Positions 1-9,444 of a stretch of 64,000 bases of DNA are shown here, piece by piece. Numbering within the stretch: the stretch's first letter is position 1; each line of letters opens with the position of its first letter. The stretch comes from Chondrosia reniformis (lineage: Eukaryota > Porifera > Demospongiae > Chondrillida > Chondrillidae). The stretch is taken from assembly GCA_947172415.1 (NCBI GenBank), contig OX359198.1, positions 2,015,401 through 2,079,400 of the forward strand, given 5' to 3'. The position numbers and the translations under genes are program-made. The notes beneath the pieces were generated by a model. The model worked only from the letters and a program-made list of their open reading frames with translations. It did not search any database and was not told the DNA's origin.

Positions 1-106
1 CAGAAAGCTAGTGTCCTTGATTAGTAGTCAGGAGAATGAAGAGGTTGGCAGTGAGGAGAGCCAAGAATTTAATGACCTCGATGAAGAAACTCAGTCTTCT
101 CTAAAG
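1..106 (+). CDS. ZMYND10: ZMYND10, internal exon (upstream part of the gene lies outside the window)
   Basis: Read from base 2, this exon gives 35 residues beginning RKLVSLISSQ and ending EETQSSLK, with no stop before the junction at 106/107. The acidic, Ser/Gln-rich stretch after 'RKL' resembles the variable linker in the middle of ZMYND10. It joins in phase 0 to the exon at 58063 (ELKQQQSDLEF...), giving SLK-ELKQQQ, which fits the order in animal ZMYND10. The donor is AAG|GCAAGT, a GC-AG type with otherwise consensus bases. Reading through instead meets a stop three codons later (ASV-stop). The exon alone is weakly diagnostic; the assignment rests on strand, phase and order with the exons downstream. 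Confidence 0.75.
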
Positions 107-265
107 GCAAGTGTCTGAGTAGCTTCATTTTGTTTAATTTGTATGTATTTGAATGTTAGATATACGTATGGTATTTATACAAGTGCCGTGCTCCTTAGGG
201 GGCAGGGGAGGGGGATATTTGCCTCTTGTTGACTTTCCATCCCTTTGAAGAAAGTCAAATTGCCA

Positions 266-489
266 ATGTTTAATGGCAAATAAGCATACTGAACTAGGTT
301 ATATCCCTATATGATGTTTAATGGCAAATAAGAATACTGAACCAGGTTATATCCCTATATGATGTTTAATGGCAAATAAGCATACTGAACTAGGTTATAT
401 GATGTTTAATGGCAAATAAGCATACTGAACTAGGTTATATGATGTTTAATGGCAAATAAGCATACTGAACTAGGTTATATCCCTATATG
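266..489. repeat. Five-copy tandem repeat, 40/48-bp unit
   Basis: The unit starts ATGTTTAATGGCAAATAAG and ends with AGGTTATAT. Copies 1, 2 and 5 carry an extra CCCTATATG, making a 48-bp unit; copies 3 and 4 lack it and are 40 bp. The copies are nearly identical, so the expansion is recent. It lies close to the left end of the ZMYND10 intron, outside the amplified collagen units. Confidence 0.9.
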
Positions 490-767
490 ATAAAAGGTAA
501 CTGTTAAAAGAAACAAAAAATACTTGCTATACAAGTTACTTATTATCCATGCTTGTGTAATGTTCAATAAACAATATTAACATCAACTACATGCAGTACT
601 AAGTAATACATATATAGTAGATAAATGCACTGATATTTAGGCTCACCCCTTGTATTGTTTTCATTACTTTCAGTTCCTAAGCCTGTCTCATAGATATACG
701 TTATGCGTTTGTACACAATCATTAAAACACTTTATTTATATTATACTAATTATTGATAGTCATTTGG
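490..767. other. Intron spacer with no recognised feature
   Basis: AT-rich sequence between the tandem repeat and a retroelement remnant. No conserved frame, RNA gene or recognisable repeat was seen. Confidence 0.5.
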
Positions 768-1040
768 TCAATTCATTATGGGAAATTGTCCTACCATCTT
801 TTCTGGGTTGTTCATGTGGCCTCTTGCTTCCTCCATGTACACTGTCTTTACCAGCCTGTCCTTGCTCATTTGCTCTAACTTTGGCATCCAGTTTCTTTGC
901 TTCTCCTTCACTATCTCTATCACTGCTTCCTGCCCGAGTGCCTCACTAACCTCCACATTTCTAACTCTGTTCATCCTTGTCACCATTTCAACCCTTCTCA
1001 AACACATCCTCTCAAAAGCTTGCAGCTTGCTCTCACGCTT
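768..1040 (-). mobile_element. C-terminal remnant of a LINE-like reverse transcriptase ORF
   Basis: The minus strand reads ESKLQAFERMCLRRVEMVTR, then a Lys/Arg/Trp-rich tail containing KEKQRNWMPKLEQMSKDR. This pattern of a conserved Arg-rich turn followed by a basic, Trp-containing tail resembles the region after the palm domain in many non-LTR retrotransposon polyproteins. No catalytic motif is left and the fragment is short. It could instead be a fragment of another ORF; I judge retroelement most likely from the pattern alone. Confidence 0.45.
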
Positions 1041-1451
1041 CTACTGTAAGAGTGTGACACCACCATCTCATTTTATGTATGTACGTATTTGCAAGTGGTG
1101 GCATTTGAGAAGATTACAAATTAACTAAACTTCTCTATTCTTTATTATTTAGTTATTTGGTTTTCCCTGGATCCTTTAGTCATCTGCCCCCCTAATTTGA
1201 ATCTGGTATACTAGATACATATATACAGTGATTACTAAGAATTATTTATGTTAATCATCTTGTCACCATGCGCTTATGAATATATGTATATGAATACACT
1301 GTAGAACAGTCATTGTTCTTCATTAATAACTTATGTTATAGATACTACACTCTTGTTTTATGAAAAGAGAGTAAAATAGTTCTAAACTCTATAGTGTCCA
1401 CAGGTGTGGGTGCATGTACTACATGTTTGTAATGATCTGTTATAACCTCTA
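1041..1451. repeat. 3' flank of C1, shared with the flanks of C3 and C10/C11
   Basis: The stretch beginning near CATCTCATTTTATGTATGTACG recurs at about 6680-6990 (3' of C3) and 30208-30427 plus 30827-30900 (between C10 and C11). It marks a shared ancestral spacer. The part nearest C1 is the gene's probable 3' UTR, with the block CACAGGTGTGGGTG that recurs at almost every locus. No canonical AATAAA is obvious on the minus strand here. Confidence 0.6.
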
Positions 1452-2773
1452 TTACTGAGTACAGACTGCACATGTCAGTAGTTTGTTAGTTTCATAAGGT
1501 GGACATGGAAGTCCATTACAGACAGCTCTCATGAAGAAGACAGGAGCTGGGTTAGTATTAGCTCCACTTCCTGGAACAGCTTCTGAAGCTTCATCCACAC
1601 AGATTGTTGATTTCCTTCCAATACGATTTTCATGCTCAGCATCACTCATCAGATATCCTGAATATTCTCTATTCCAGTCAGATGGACACTCATAACGAGC
1701 TGGTATCATTATCATCTTTGATCTTGTACTAACACTGCAGAGAACACATGGCATCTCTGTTTGGTATAAATGTCTAAGAAGTGAACTTGTACCCTCATCT
1801 AGGTCATACTCAACTCCGTATAATTCTGGTAAATATGACAAAGAGCTGTAAAAGTTCTTGTACTGGGGTGTTTCTGGTAGACAGAGATGATCACTTGTTC
1901 CTCCTTTTGTGTTGTAATGTGATCCAGCAGCTCTACCATGATAGACTCTATCAACTCCATTTGGACAAGTAGTCCTCCCCCACCTAATATAGACTACACC
2001 ACTTGATCCCATGTCTCCTTTAGGACCTGTTATTCCCTTTTCTCCAATATCACCTTTCAACCCTTTCTCACCAGGAGTACCAGGAGCAGCTGGGGGACCA
2101 TCACGTCCATCTCTCCCTGGATTGCCATCTCTCCCAGGATTACCATCCCTTCCAGAAGGTCCTGTTGATCCTTGTAAACCATTAGCTCCAGGAGCTCCAC
2201 TAGTTCCAGGTTGTCCATCTCGTCCATCTCTTCCTGGAGCTCCCATCTTCACATTCTCACATCTTTCTGTATCAGTAGATTGTCTCTTTTTTAGAACATG
2301 ATCAGTGAATGTTTGACCTATATGACAAATTGTAATATTTAGTTGTTTTTATCTAATAGATAGGCTAATGGCCAATAGCCTATATAGTTGGCTAACAGAT
2401 TTGTATATATATTGATATATACATTAATTGATATACGTATAAGGTATACGTAGGTTACGCAAGATATAATCATGATATTGATATACAAATTTGCATCAGA
2501 AAGATATTTTATGATGTTCATATGGACATAATATAATGGTATGACATTCACACTAGAAGTTTGTTTACCAGTTTTAGAAGCACTGGGTTGCATCACAGAA
2601 GTGCTACTTGTTCCTTCAGTTGTGACAGTAGCAGTCTGAGGTCTGTTGATAGTAGTCTTGATGTAGTTGATTTCTTGTTGCATCCAAAATATGAATATTC
2701 CTTCAATGATAACAGTGCCTGTTAAAAGTAGAAGAGCTGTAGTAACAGCCACACTAGTAGTCTTGGCAGACAT
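1452..2773 (-). CDS. C1: membrane-anchored short-chain collagen (C4/spongin-like)
   Basis: Exon 1 is 2773..2569 and exon 2 is 2317..1452 (251-bp intron, donor G|GTAAAC, acceptor ATAG|GTCAAAC), giving 356 aa. Residues 1-6 are short and basic. Residues 7-31 form a hydrophobic anchor (LLLLTGTVIIEGIFIFW), followed by a Ser/Thr-rich stalk ending SASKTG. Exon 2 opens with GQTFTDHVLKKRQ, a dibasic site, then a lone Cys (ERCENVK) and 27 Gly-X-Y triplets with one interruption (AAP). The C-terminal domain runs from VVYIRWGRTTC to LTCAVCTQ and has 10 Cys in the spacing of sponge short-chain collagen C4. Such collagens trimerise and are extracellular. Variable loops are HYN, LSY, DEGTSSLLRHLYQTE and DAEHENRIG. 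No hydroxylation or assembly data can be read here. A cleaved signal peptide is an alternative to a type II anchor. Confidence 0.88.
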
Positions 2774-2798
2774 TTTGGGAATATCTTCAAGGATAGTG

Positions 2799-2822
2799 TA
2801 TACTGTGGTTGGGGTAATACCC
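2799..2822 (-). promoter_or_regulatory. Conserved proximal promoter element of C1 with GGGTATTACCC dyad
   Basis: On the minus strand a perfect dyad GGGTATTACCC, followed by CCAACCACAGTATA-type bases, sits about 39-49 bp upstream of the ATG. The same element in the same position precedes C3, C4, C5, C8, C11, C14, C16 and C17, although other upstream bases differ. Confidence 0.5.
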
Positions 2823-3739
2823 TTTATTCCTTACTATGAATCTATTTACACATTTGGGCAGGTATCACCTAAAATTACTTTTTAAAGGCCTTACCTAATA
2901 CCTTCTATTTCACATAAATAATGCCATTTTCTATGAAATAGATTAAGAAAGCCTAGCACTGTGAATGTCCAAAGTAAGAGAGTGTATTTCTAAATAATAA
3001 AGAACATTTGTATGGTATTATGTTAAAACAAAATAATAAGTTTTATTTGGGAAATGATATGTTGATCAGATCATGGATACCTCATGGCATTGGTATGTAT
3101 ACGATTCAGACCAAGCTGACCGTCTGAAATAGTGAATAGCTAGGTTGTACATTTTAAGGTTTGGGGATGAAAAGTGCACGCTTTTACAAGATTGTACGTA
3201 GCTGCAAAGTACCATAAATTACCCTAAAGGACCAACGGAAGGACTGGAAACAGATTGGAGAGCACTAGCATTAACTGCTGATGAGTACCTCAATGTTAGC
3301 TATTAAAGCAAGAGGCAGATAGATACTGCCTTTATAACAGTAATGTGTATATACAAGTACTGTATAATACTGATGGGCTGTGGAGTGTAGAGGCACGAGA
3401 GGTGTAGAAGGCAAGTGTGGAGGGAAATACTACAATATGCCAGTATGCATGGAAAAGCTCTTTCAAAATAGTAAAAAGAAGCACTACGTATGTCTATGTA
3501 TGTGTATAATGGTGTAGGTTAGTTCCTGTTTTAAGTCTTTCTTTACTGAATAATTTTTATAATAATAAAAATATCATTTATAATCTCAAATCCTGGCCCT
3601 ACAAACTCCTCTATTCCTGTTTGTAAGTTATAAATGCCTTTCGTGTTGAATTCTTCAAGACATCCTTTACAAATGGAACAATTAAAATTTTGAGATGGAA
3701 CACTCAAAACTTTCTATCCTGATGCATGCATAACTATGT
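2823..3739. repeat. Collagen upstream spacer, amplified with the genes
   Basis: This block is nearly identical at 15920-16833 (upstream of C5) and similar upstream of C6, C11, C14 and C17. Its distal part (about 3570-3712) holds a short minus-strand reading frame conserved between copies. The remainder has no recognised gene. Confidence 0.7.
3570..3712 (-). pseudogene. Conserved exon-like frame with Cys cluster (unknown)
   Basis: The minus strand reads SVPSQNFNCSICKGCLEEFN and continues to EEFVGPGFEIIN. The same frame is open in related spacers near 16665-16805, 33040-33170, 43380-43510 and 55030-55170. In the last it extends further upstream in frame (GIESLSVPTQNYNC). The C-x2-C-x2-C pattern suggests a metal-binding turn, but I do not recognise the family. 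It may be a captured exon or a transposon remnant carried along in the duplicated unit. Confidence 0.35.
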
Positions 3740-4880
3740 CGGAGTCCTGTTTGACCAGCTATATAGATGGCCAACACCACAACTGTATTCCAATACAGTA
3801 GTGAGGAATCTTAGCCGTAGAATCCTGTCGGACAATGAAAAGAGAGTACTCACCCTCAGTTTGAACTTTGCCATTGCCCCCAGACGTATATATTCCCTAC
3901 GAGGACATCAATGTTGGGACTGAAGCAGCTTGTAGACAATTGAAGCATGAAGAGGCTTTCCTGCTTAAAAAACAAGTGAGCAACGTTTTGCATAGACCAA
4001 AACCTCTGAAGCATAACATGGACAGAGGACTAAGACACTCATTCAAGGCCCTTTAGAAGGACAATAGCATGGTTATCCTTCCAGTTGATAAAGATCATGA
4101 ACAGAACGGACTACCAAGAAGACATACTGGACCTTTTTAACGACCCCACCTACAAATTGCTTAAGAAAGATTCTATCACTGGAGTATAGAGAAAAAAGAT
4201 CTCAGTAGCATCTGTTAAGCCCAGAATGTGGATCGGATAACAACACATTTGTACTATGGCCACATGATGATAGACAGCTTAAGACCTTCCATCAGCATCT
4301 TCATCCTTACATCAACTTCATAATGGAGGGGAAAACTACCAATCAGATTCAGTTTCTTGATGTATCCGTCAGAAACAGTGGAGGTATGTTCCAAACTGAG
4401 GTATACAGGAAACCTACACATACAGAAAGGTATGAACATTACTTCTAACACCACCATCCAACAGTGGATACTGGAACTATCCTCTGCCTGAGAAGGAGAA
4501 CCGAGAAGGTATGCACTGATGAGACCAGGAGAAGGGAGCTGCACTATCTCAGAAGGACCTTCCGGGCTAATGGTTACCCTAGCAACATCATCACATGTGC
4601 CTTAGGACAGCAGACCACAACAGAGGACTTGAACATACAACAAAAGAGACACTAAAGACTCTCTATCTCCCATATGTTAGGGGAGCAAAGACTCTATATC
4701 TCCCATATGTTAGGAGAGCAAAGACTCTATATCTCCCATATGTTAGGAGAGCAAAGACTCTATATCTCCCATATGTTAGGAGAGCAAAGACTCTCTATCT
4801 CCCATATGTCAGGAGAGCAAAGACTCTCTATCTCCCATATGTTAGGAATGTGTCTGAATCCATTAAACCAGAGGGTCTGT
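3740..4880 (+). mobile_element. Penelope-like retroelement remnant A
   Basis: Broken plus-strand frames read LSRRILSDNEKRVLTLSLNF, then EDINVGTEAACRQLKHEEAF, VDKDHEQNGL and, after an internal deletion, a C-terminal part matching GKTTNQIQFLDVSVRNSGG and TEVYRKPTHT. These match the order in Penelope-like reverse transcriptases. The catalytic motif region is collapsed and several stops and frameshifts are present, so it is dead. No GIY-YIG domain is visible. The 3' part contains an expanded 33-bp minisatellite. Confidence 0.75.
4656..4847 (+). repeat. 33-bp minisatellite inside Penelope-like remnant A (about 6 copies)
   Basis: The unit AGACTCTATATCTCCCATAT plus GTTAGGAGAGCAA is repeated about six times without breaking the frame (encoding LYLPYVRRAKT). 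The sister copy at 56107-56365 has eight units; copies B and C keep one. The unit comes from the LPYV codons of the retroelement, so this is expansion of an existing coding segment. Confidence 0.9.
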
Positions 4881-5175
4881 GAGCAGTATCAGCCTCACGG
4901 CTGTCGTCCATTCTGACAACACTCGAGCTACTCTCCTTATGTATGTCCTTGCTATCCTTATAAAGGTACATGTAGTGAATGACATTAAGATGAATTGGCC
5001 AACCACATTATATTTATAATCTACTGTCATCTTTTCTATACAATTAATCATCATTTTTCATTAATAGCTCAATTTATAGCTACACTGCAGTTTTATGATA
5101 AAGTGTTCTAAACTGTATAGTGTCCACAGGTGTGGGTGCATGTACTACATGTTTGTGGGTCTGTTATAACCTCTA
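4881..5175. other. Spacer and probable 3' UTR of C2
   Basis: Contains the end of the Penelope-like remnant, the junction block TTATAAAGGTACATGTAGTG found beside many loci, and the 3' UTR-like block CACAGGTGTGGGTG. No gene seen. Confidence 0.5.
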
Positions 5176-6357
5176 TTACTGAGTACAGACTGCACATGTA
5201 AGTAGTTTGTTAGCTTCATAAGGTGGACATGGAAGACCATTACAGACAGCTCTCATGAAAAAGACAGGAGCTGGGTCAGTGCTAGCTCCACTTCCTGGAA
5301 CAGGTTTTGCTGCTGCATCTACACAGATTGTTGCCTTTCTTCCTGGATGATTAGTATGTTCAGCATCACTCATCAGATATCCTGAATATTCTCTATTCCA
5401 GTCAGATGGATACTGATAGCGAGCTGGTATCATTATCATCTTTGATCTTGTACTGACATTGCAGAGAACACATGGCATGTTAGCTTCTTACACCTGTCTA
5501 AGAAGTGAAGTTCTACCATTATCTAGGTCATACTCAACTCCATATAATTCTGGTATATGTGACACAGAGCTGTAATAGGTCCTGTACTGAGGTGTTTCAG
5601 GTAGACAGAGGAAATCACTTGTTCCTCCTTTTGTGTTGAAACTTGATCCAGCAGCTCTACCATGATAGACTCTATCAGCTCCATTTGGACAAATAGTCCT
5701 CCCCCACCTGATATAGACCACACCACTTGATCCCATGTCTCCTTTAGGACCTGTCCTTCCCTTTTCTCCAATATCACCATTCAATCCTTTCTCACCAGGA
5801 AGACCAGGAGTACCAGGAGCAGCTGGGAGACCATCACGTCCATCCCTTCCAGAAGGACCTGTTGGTCCTTGTATGCCATTAGCTCCAGGTTGTCCATCTC
5901 GTCCATCTCTGCCTGGTGCTCCCATCTTCACATTCTCACATCTTTCTGTATCAGTAGACTGTCTTTTCTTTAGAACATGACCAGTGAATGTTTGACCTAA
6001 GTAGCAAATGATAATATGGCATATTGTAATATTGAGTTGTTTTTGTCAAGTTGGCTAATACGTACAAAGCATCAGAATTAGGGAAGCTAAAGATATTTTA
6101 TGATATTAAAATGATTCTACTGGTCTACCATTCACATTAGAAGTTTGTTTACCTGTTTTAGAAGCATTGGGTTGTATTACAGAAGTGCTAGTTGGTTCTT
6201 CATTTGTGACAATAGCAGTCTGAGGTCTGTTGATGGTAGTTTTGATGTAGTTGATTTCTTGTTGCATCCAAAATATGAATATTCCTTCAATGATAACAGC
6301 TCCTTTTAAAAGTACAAGAGCTGTAGTAACAGCCACACTAGTAGTCTTGGCAGACAT
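5176..6357 (-). pseudogene. C2: short-chain collagen gene with a single nonsense codon
   Basis: Exon 1 is 6357..6153 and exon 2 is 5996..5176 (156-bp intron), with phase preserved throughout (341 codons). The only lesion seen is TAA at 5488-5490, where the close relative C18 has TAC (QVYEAN). Translation would stop after 237 residues, losing the second half of the C-terminal domain with most of its Cys. The collagen stretch is short (AAP interruption kept) with GLPGEKGLNGD, shared with C18. Variable loops are SFN, VSH and DAEHTNHPG. Upstream sequence lacks the usual GGGTATTACCC element. It could be a young pseudogene, a polymorphism or a sequencing error. Confidence 0.8.
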
Positions 6358-6525
6358 ATTGAGAATACCACAATACCCTAAGTTTGCCTAGGTATATTTA
6401 AGAATCCTTAGCTTGTTGATCTGTCTGTCATTTTCACAATAAATACCATTAATAAGTTATATATGGATTCCTTCATTTTTGGTGTTATTATGCTTGCTCT
6501 AAATTGATTTTACTACTGTACACAG

Positions 6526-6614
6526 GAGCTGAAGCAACAACAGTCTGATTTGGAGTTTAGTATCTCCATACGCTGTATCTCTGTCATCCGATATATCATT
6601 AGTCACATTGAAAG
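6526..6614 (+). pseudogene. ZMYND10: Duplicated ZMYND10 exon with lost splice donor
   Basis: Preceded by CACAG, the 89-base frame reads ELKQQQSDLEFSISIRCISV and ends HIE-AG, nearly identical to the exon at 58063-58151. Homology also covers the sequence upstream as far as collagen C2. At its 3' end the relative has AAAG|GTAACT, whereas here it is AAAGATAACT, so the donor GT is destroyed. The exon should not splice normally, and homology ends a few bases beyond. It is a fossil of a duplication joining host-gene and collagen sequence. Confidence 0.85.
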
Positions 6615-7059
6615 ATAACTTGTAACCTCCTCCGTCTTGTCCATGTCTCATACCCATGTAGGAGTGTGGCACCACCATCTCATTTTATGTATGTACGTAT
6701 TTGCAAGTGGTGGCATTTGAGAAGATTACAAGTTCACTAAACTTTTCTATTATTCTTTATTATTTATTTATTTGGTTTTCCATGCATCCTTTATTCATCC
6801 ACCCCCCTAATTTGAAACTGGTATACTAGATGCATATATACAGTGGATACTAAGAATTTATGTTAATCATCTTGTCAACATGCGCTTATGGATATACGTA
6901 TGTACGTATATGAATACACAGAAGAACAGTCATTGTTTTCCTTTAATAACTCAAGTTATATATACTACACTCTTGTTTTATGGAAAGAGTTCTAAACTGT
7001 ATACTGTCCACAGGTGTGGGTGAATGTACTACAGGTTTGTGGGTCTGTTATAACCTCTA
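6615..7059. repeat. 3' flank of C3, copy of the C1 flank
   Basis: From about 6655 on it matches 1043-1440, including CACCACCATCTCATTTTATG and the 3' UTR block CACAGGTGTGGGTG. The junction just after the duplicated ZMYND10 exon is a recombination breakpoint. Confidence 0.6.
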
Positions 7060-8304
7060 TTACTGAGTACAGACTGCACATGTAAGTAGTTTGTTAGCTT
7101 CATAAGGTGGACATGGAAGACCATTACACACAGCTCTCATGAAATAGACAACAGCTGGGTCAGTGTTAGCTCCACTTCCTGGAACAGCTTCTGCTCCTTC
7201 ATCTACACAGATTGTAGATTTACTTCCTACATGATTGCTATGCTCAGCTCCACTCATCAGATATCCTGAATATTCTCTATTCCAGTCAGATGGACACTCA
7301 TAACGAGCTGGTATCATTATTATCTTTGATCTTGTACTAACACTGCAGAGAACACATGGCATGTCAGCTTGGTACACCTGTCTAAGAAGTGAAGTTCCAC
7401 CATTATCTAGGTCATACTCAACTCCATATAATTCTGGTAAATACACAACAGAGCTGTAATAGTTCTTGTACTGGGGTGTTTCTGGTAGACAGAGATTATC
7501 ACTTGTTCCTCCTTTTGTGTTGTAATGTGATCCAGCAGCTCTACCGTAATAGACTCTATCAGCTCCATTTGGACAAGTAGTCCTCCCCCACCTGATATAG
7601 ACCACACCACTTGATCCCAAGTCTCCTTTAGGACCTGTCATTCCCTTTTCTCCAATATCACCTTTCAATCCTTTCTCACCAGGAGTACCAGGAGTACCAG
7701 GAGTACCAGGAGTACCAGGAGTACCAGGAGCAGCTGGGGGACCATCACGTCCATCTCTCCCTGGATTTCCATCCCTTCCAGAAGGTCCTGTTGGTCCTTG
7801 TAAACCATTAGCTCCAGGAGCTCCATTAGTTCCAGGTTGTCCATCTCGTCCATCTCTTCCTGGTGCTCCCATTTTCACATTCTCACATCTTTCTGTATCA
7901 GTAGACTGTCTCTTCTCTAGAACATGACCAGTGAATGTTTGACCTACATATGTGACAAATTGTAATATAGAATTGTTTTTATCTAGTTGGCTAATAGATT
8001 TCTGTATATCTACAAATATGCATCAGAACTAAAGATATTTTATGATATCAAAATGAAACTTTTCTACTGGTCTACCATTCACACTAGAAGTTTGTTTACC
8101 ACTTTTAGAAGCACTGGGTTGTATCACAGAAGTGCTACTTGTTCCTTCACTTGTGACAGTAGCAGTCTGAGGTCTGTTGATGGTAGTCTTGATGTAGTTG
8201 ATTTCTTGTTGCATCCAAAATATGAATATTCCTTCAATGATAACAGCTCCTGTTAAGAGTAGAAGAGCTGTAGTAACAGCCACACTAGTAGTCTTGGCAG
8301 ACAT
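7060..8304 (-). CDS. C3: membrane-anchored short-chain collagen
   Basis: Exon 1 is 8304..8100 and exon 2 is 7943..7060 (156-bp intron), giving 362 aa. The anchor is LLLLTGAVIIEGIFIFW and the stalk is the SSTSVIQPSASKSG type. The collagen part has 29 triplets, including five consecutive GTP units encoded by an almost pure 9-bp repeat (ACCAGGAGT on the plus strand, about 7681-7733), clearly expanded by slippage. The C-terminal domain is complete with all Cys. Variable loops are HYN, VVY, DNGGTSLLRQVYQAD, GAEHSNHVG and NTDPAVVYF. One conservative change, RSKIIMIPARY, is unique to this copy. Confidence 0.88.
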
Positions 8305-8320
8305 TTTACATGTAGCTAAG

Positions 8321-8364
8321 TATACTGTGGTTGGGTAATACCCTCCTACCTTTACTATATATAG
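8321..8364 (-). promoter_or_regulatory. C3 promoter: TATA box plus GGGTATTACCC dyad
   Basis: On the minus strand CTATATATAG (8364-8355) lies about 52 bp upstream of the ATG, followed by the perfect dyad GGGTATTACCC (8343-8333) and CAACCACAGTATA. A start about 30 bp after the TATA box would give a 5' UTR of only about 25 bases. The same layout is at C4 (TATA 12741-12750, dyad 12718-12728) and C8 (27180-27189, 27158-27168). Confidence 0.5.
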
Positions 8365-9078
8365 AAACCCATAAATCTAGTTTATTTTCATTTTTTTGGT
8401 AAGTTATGATGTAAACTTATGTAGTTAGTGAAAACTCTGTTTACTCAGATACACCTACATTTTAAACAACTTTGTCACATGAATTCTCCAGGATTCTATT
8501 TTTAATGAATTCAATTAAGAAAGTGTAGAGCTGTGAATGTCCAATAATATAGCAACATATACACAGTATTGTTTTACAATAACAAACCACAGTCTTTAGT
8601 CATGCAATTGGAGTAACTGAAACCCATATACATATGTACATGAAGTCATCTTGTTACAGTTGATATTTTTAGCAATCTCGAGAGGAAATGTATATACAAG
8701 TATAATACAGATGGGCTGTGGAGTGTAGAGGCACGAGAGGTGTTGAAGGCAAGTGTGGAGGGAAATACTACAATATGCCGAAAAGCTCTTTCTTCAATTT
8801 AAATGAGTAAAAGGAAGTAATACGTACATGTCTACATACGTACGTATGTGTATAACTTTTTAATGGTGTTGGTTAGTTCCTGTTTTAAGTTTTTTCCTAA
8901 TGATTATTTTATTTTAATGTTTGTAAGTTATAAATGTGTTGAATTCTTCAAGACATTCTTACAACATAAACAATTATTTTTTTTAATTTGGAGCACATAA
9001 AACTTTCTATCCTGATGCTTGAGTATCATGTCCTTACCTTGTTATCCTTATAAAGGTGCATGTAGTGAAATGACATCC
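8365..9078. other. Spacer upstream of C3
   Basis: The proximal half matches the upstream flanks of C4 and C8 (TTTTTTGGTAAGTTATGATG). The distal half is a degraded form of the spacer seen at 3300-3720, including a decayed copy of the Cys-cluster frame. No intact gene. Confidence 0.5.
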
Positions 9079-9083
9079 AGATG

Positions 9084-9436
9084 CATAGGCATAGGAAGCG
9101 CTGGGGCACCAGGGGTATGTGCCCCCTTCAATTCTGTTTCCAGCTTGTGCTCCATCAAACATCAGGTCCTTTGTGATGCTGTTACTGCTCATATGCTTAG
9201 AAGACTTATCCATAAAGTATTATTGAGATGAAGAATAACTTAATGATACCTTAAATGCTTTAATATCTTTGTAATTTGTTCCATAAATTCAGGAGTAATA
9301 GTTGGTGTGCTACGTGTTACAGTAAGTAAATTTTGCCTTTAACACATGTTACAGAACCTAACTGGAAAAATGGCTGCACAGTGCTCGTTGTTGGAGTTGA
9401 TGTGTCCCCCTCCCCATTTGCCTTACTATGCCTATG
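9084..9436. mobile_element. 353-bp inverted-repeat element, copy 1
   Basis: The termini are CATAGGCATAGGAAG and, in inverse, CATAGGCATAGTAAG. It is flanked by AGATG on both sides (9079-9083 and 9437-9441). Sister spacers without it read GACATTAAGATGAAGTGGCC, so the target site is visible. Copies of exactly the same length are at 20277-20629 and 51097-51449. Small DNA transposon or derivative; no transposase frame. The superfamily is uncertain, as a 5-bp duplication does not fit hAT well. Confidence 0.7.
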
Positions 9437-9444
9437 AGATGAAG

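Noticed and set aside
266..489. CRISPR-like array
   Set aside because: Direct repeats are adjacent with no unique spacers, and the DNA is animal.
1781..1972. Plus- and minus-strand frames of about 63-67 codons across each C-terminal domain
   Set aside because: Shadow frames of the same exon; they recur only because the exon recurs.
1452..2252. Bacterial or phage collagen-like protein
   Set aside because: Introns with GT-AG junctions, an animal host gene around it and the 10-Cys sponge-type domain make a eukaryotic gene certain.
2011..2301. Plus-strand Pro-rich frames (SPISPFNPFSPG...) opposite each collagen stretch
   Set aside because: They are the reverse complement of the Gly-X-Y coding sequence, occur at every locus for that reason, and have no promoter or splice context of their own.
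4595..4916. Repetitive protein-like frames (LYLPYVRRAKT and RLYISHMLGEQ)
   Set aside because: Products of the 33-bp minisatellite in a dead retroelement, not a repeat-protein gene.
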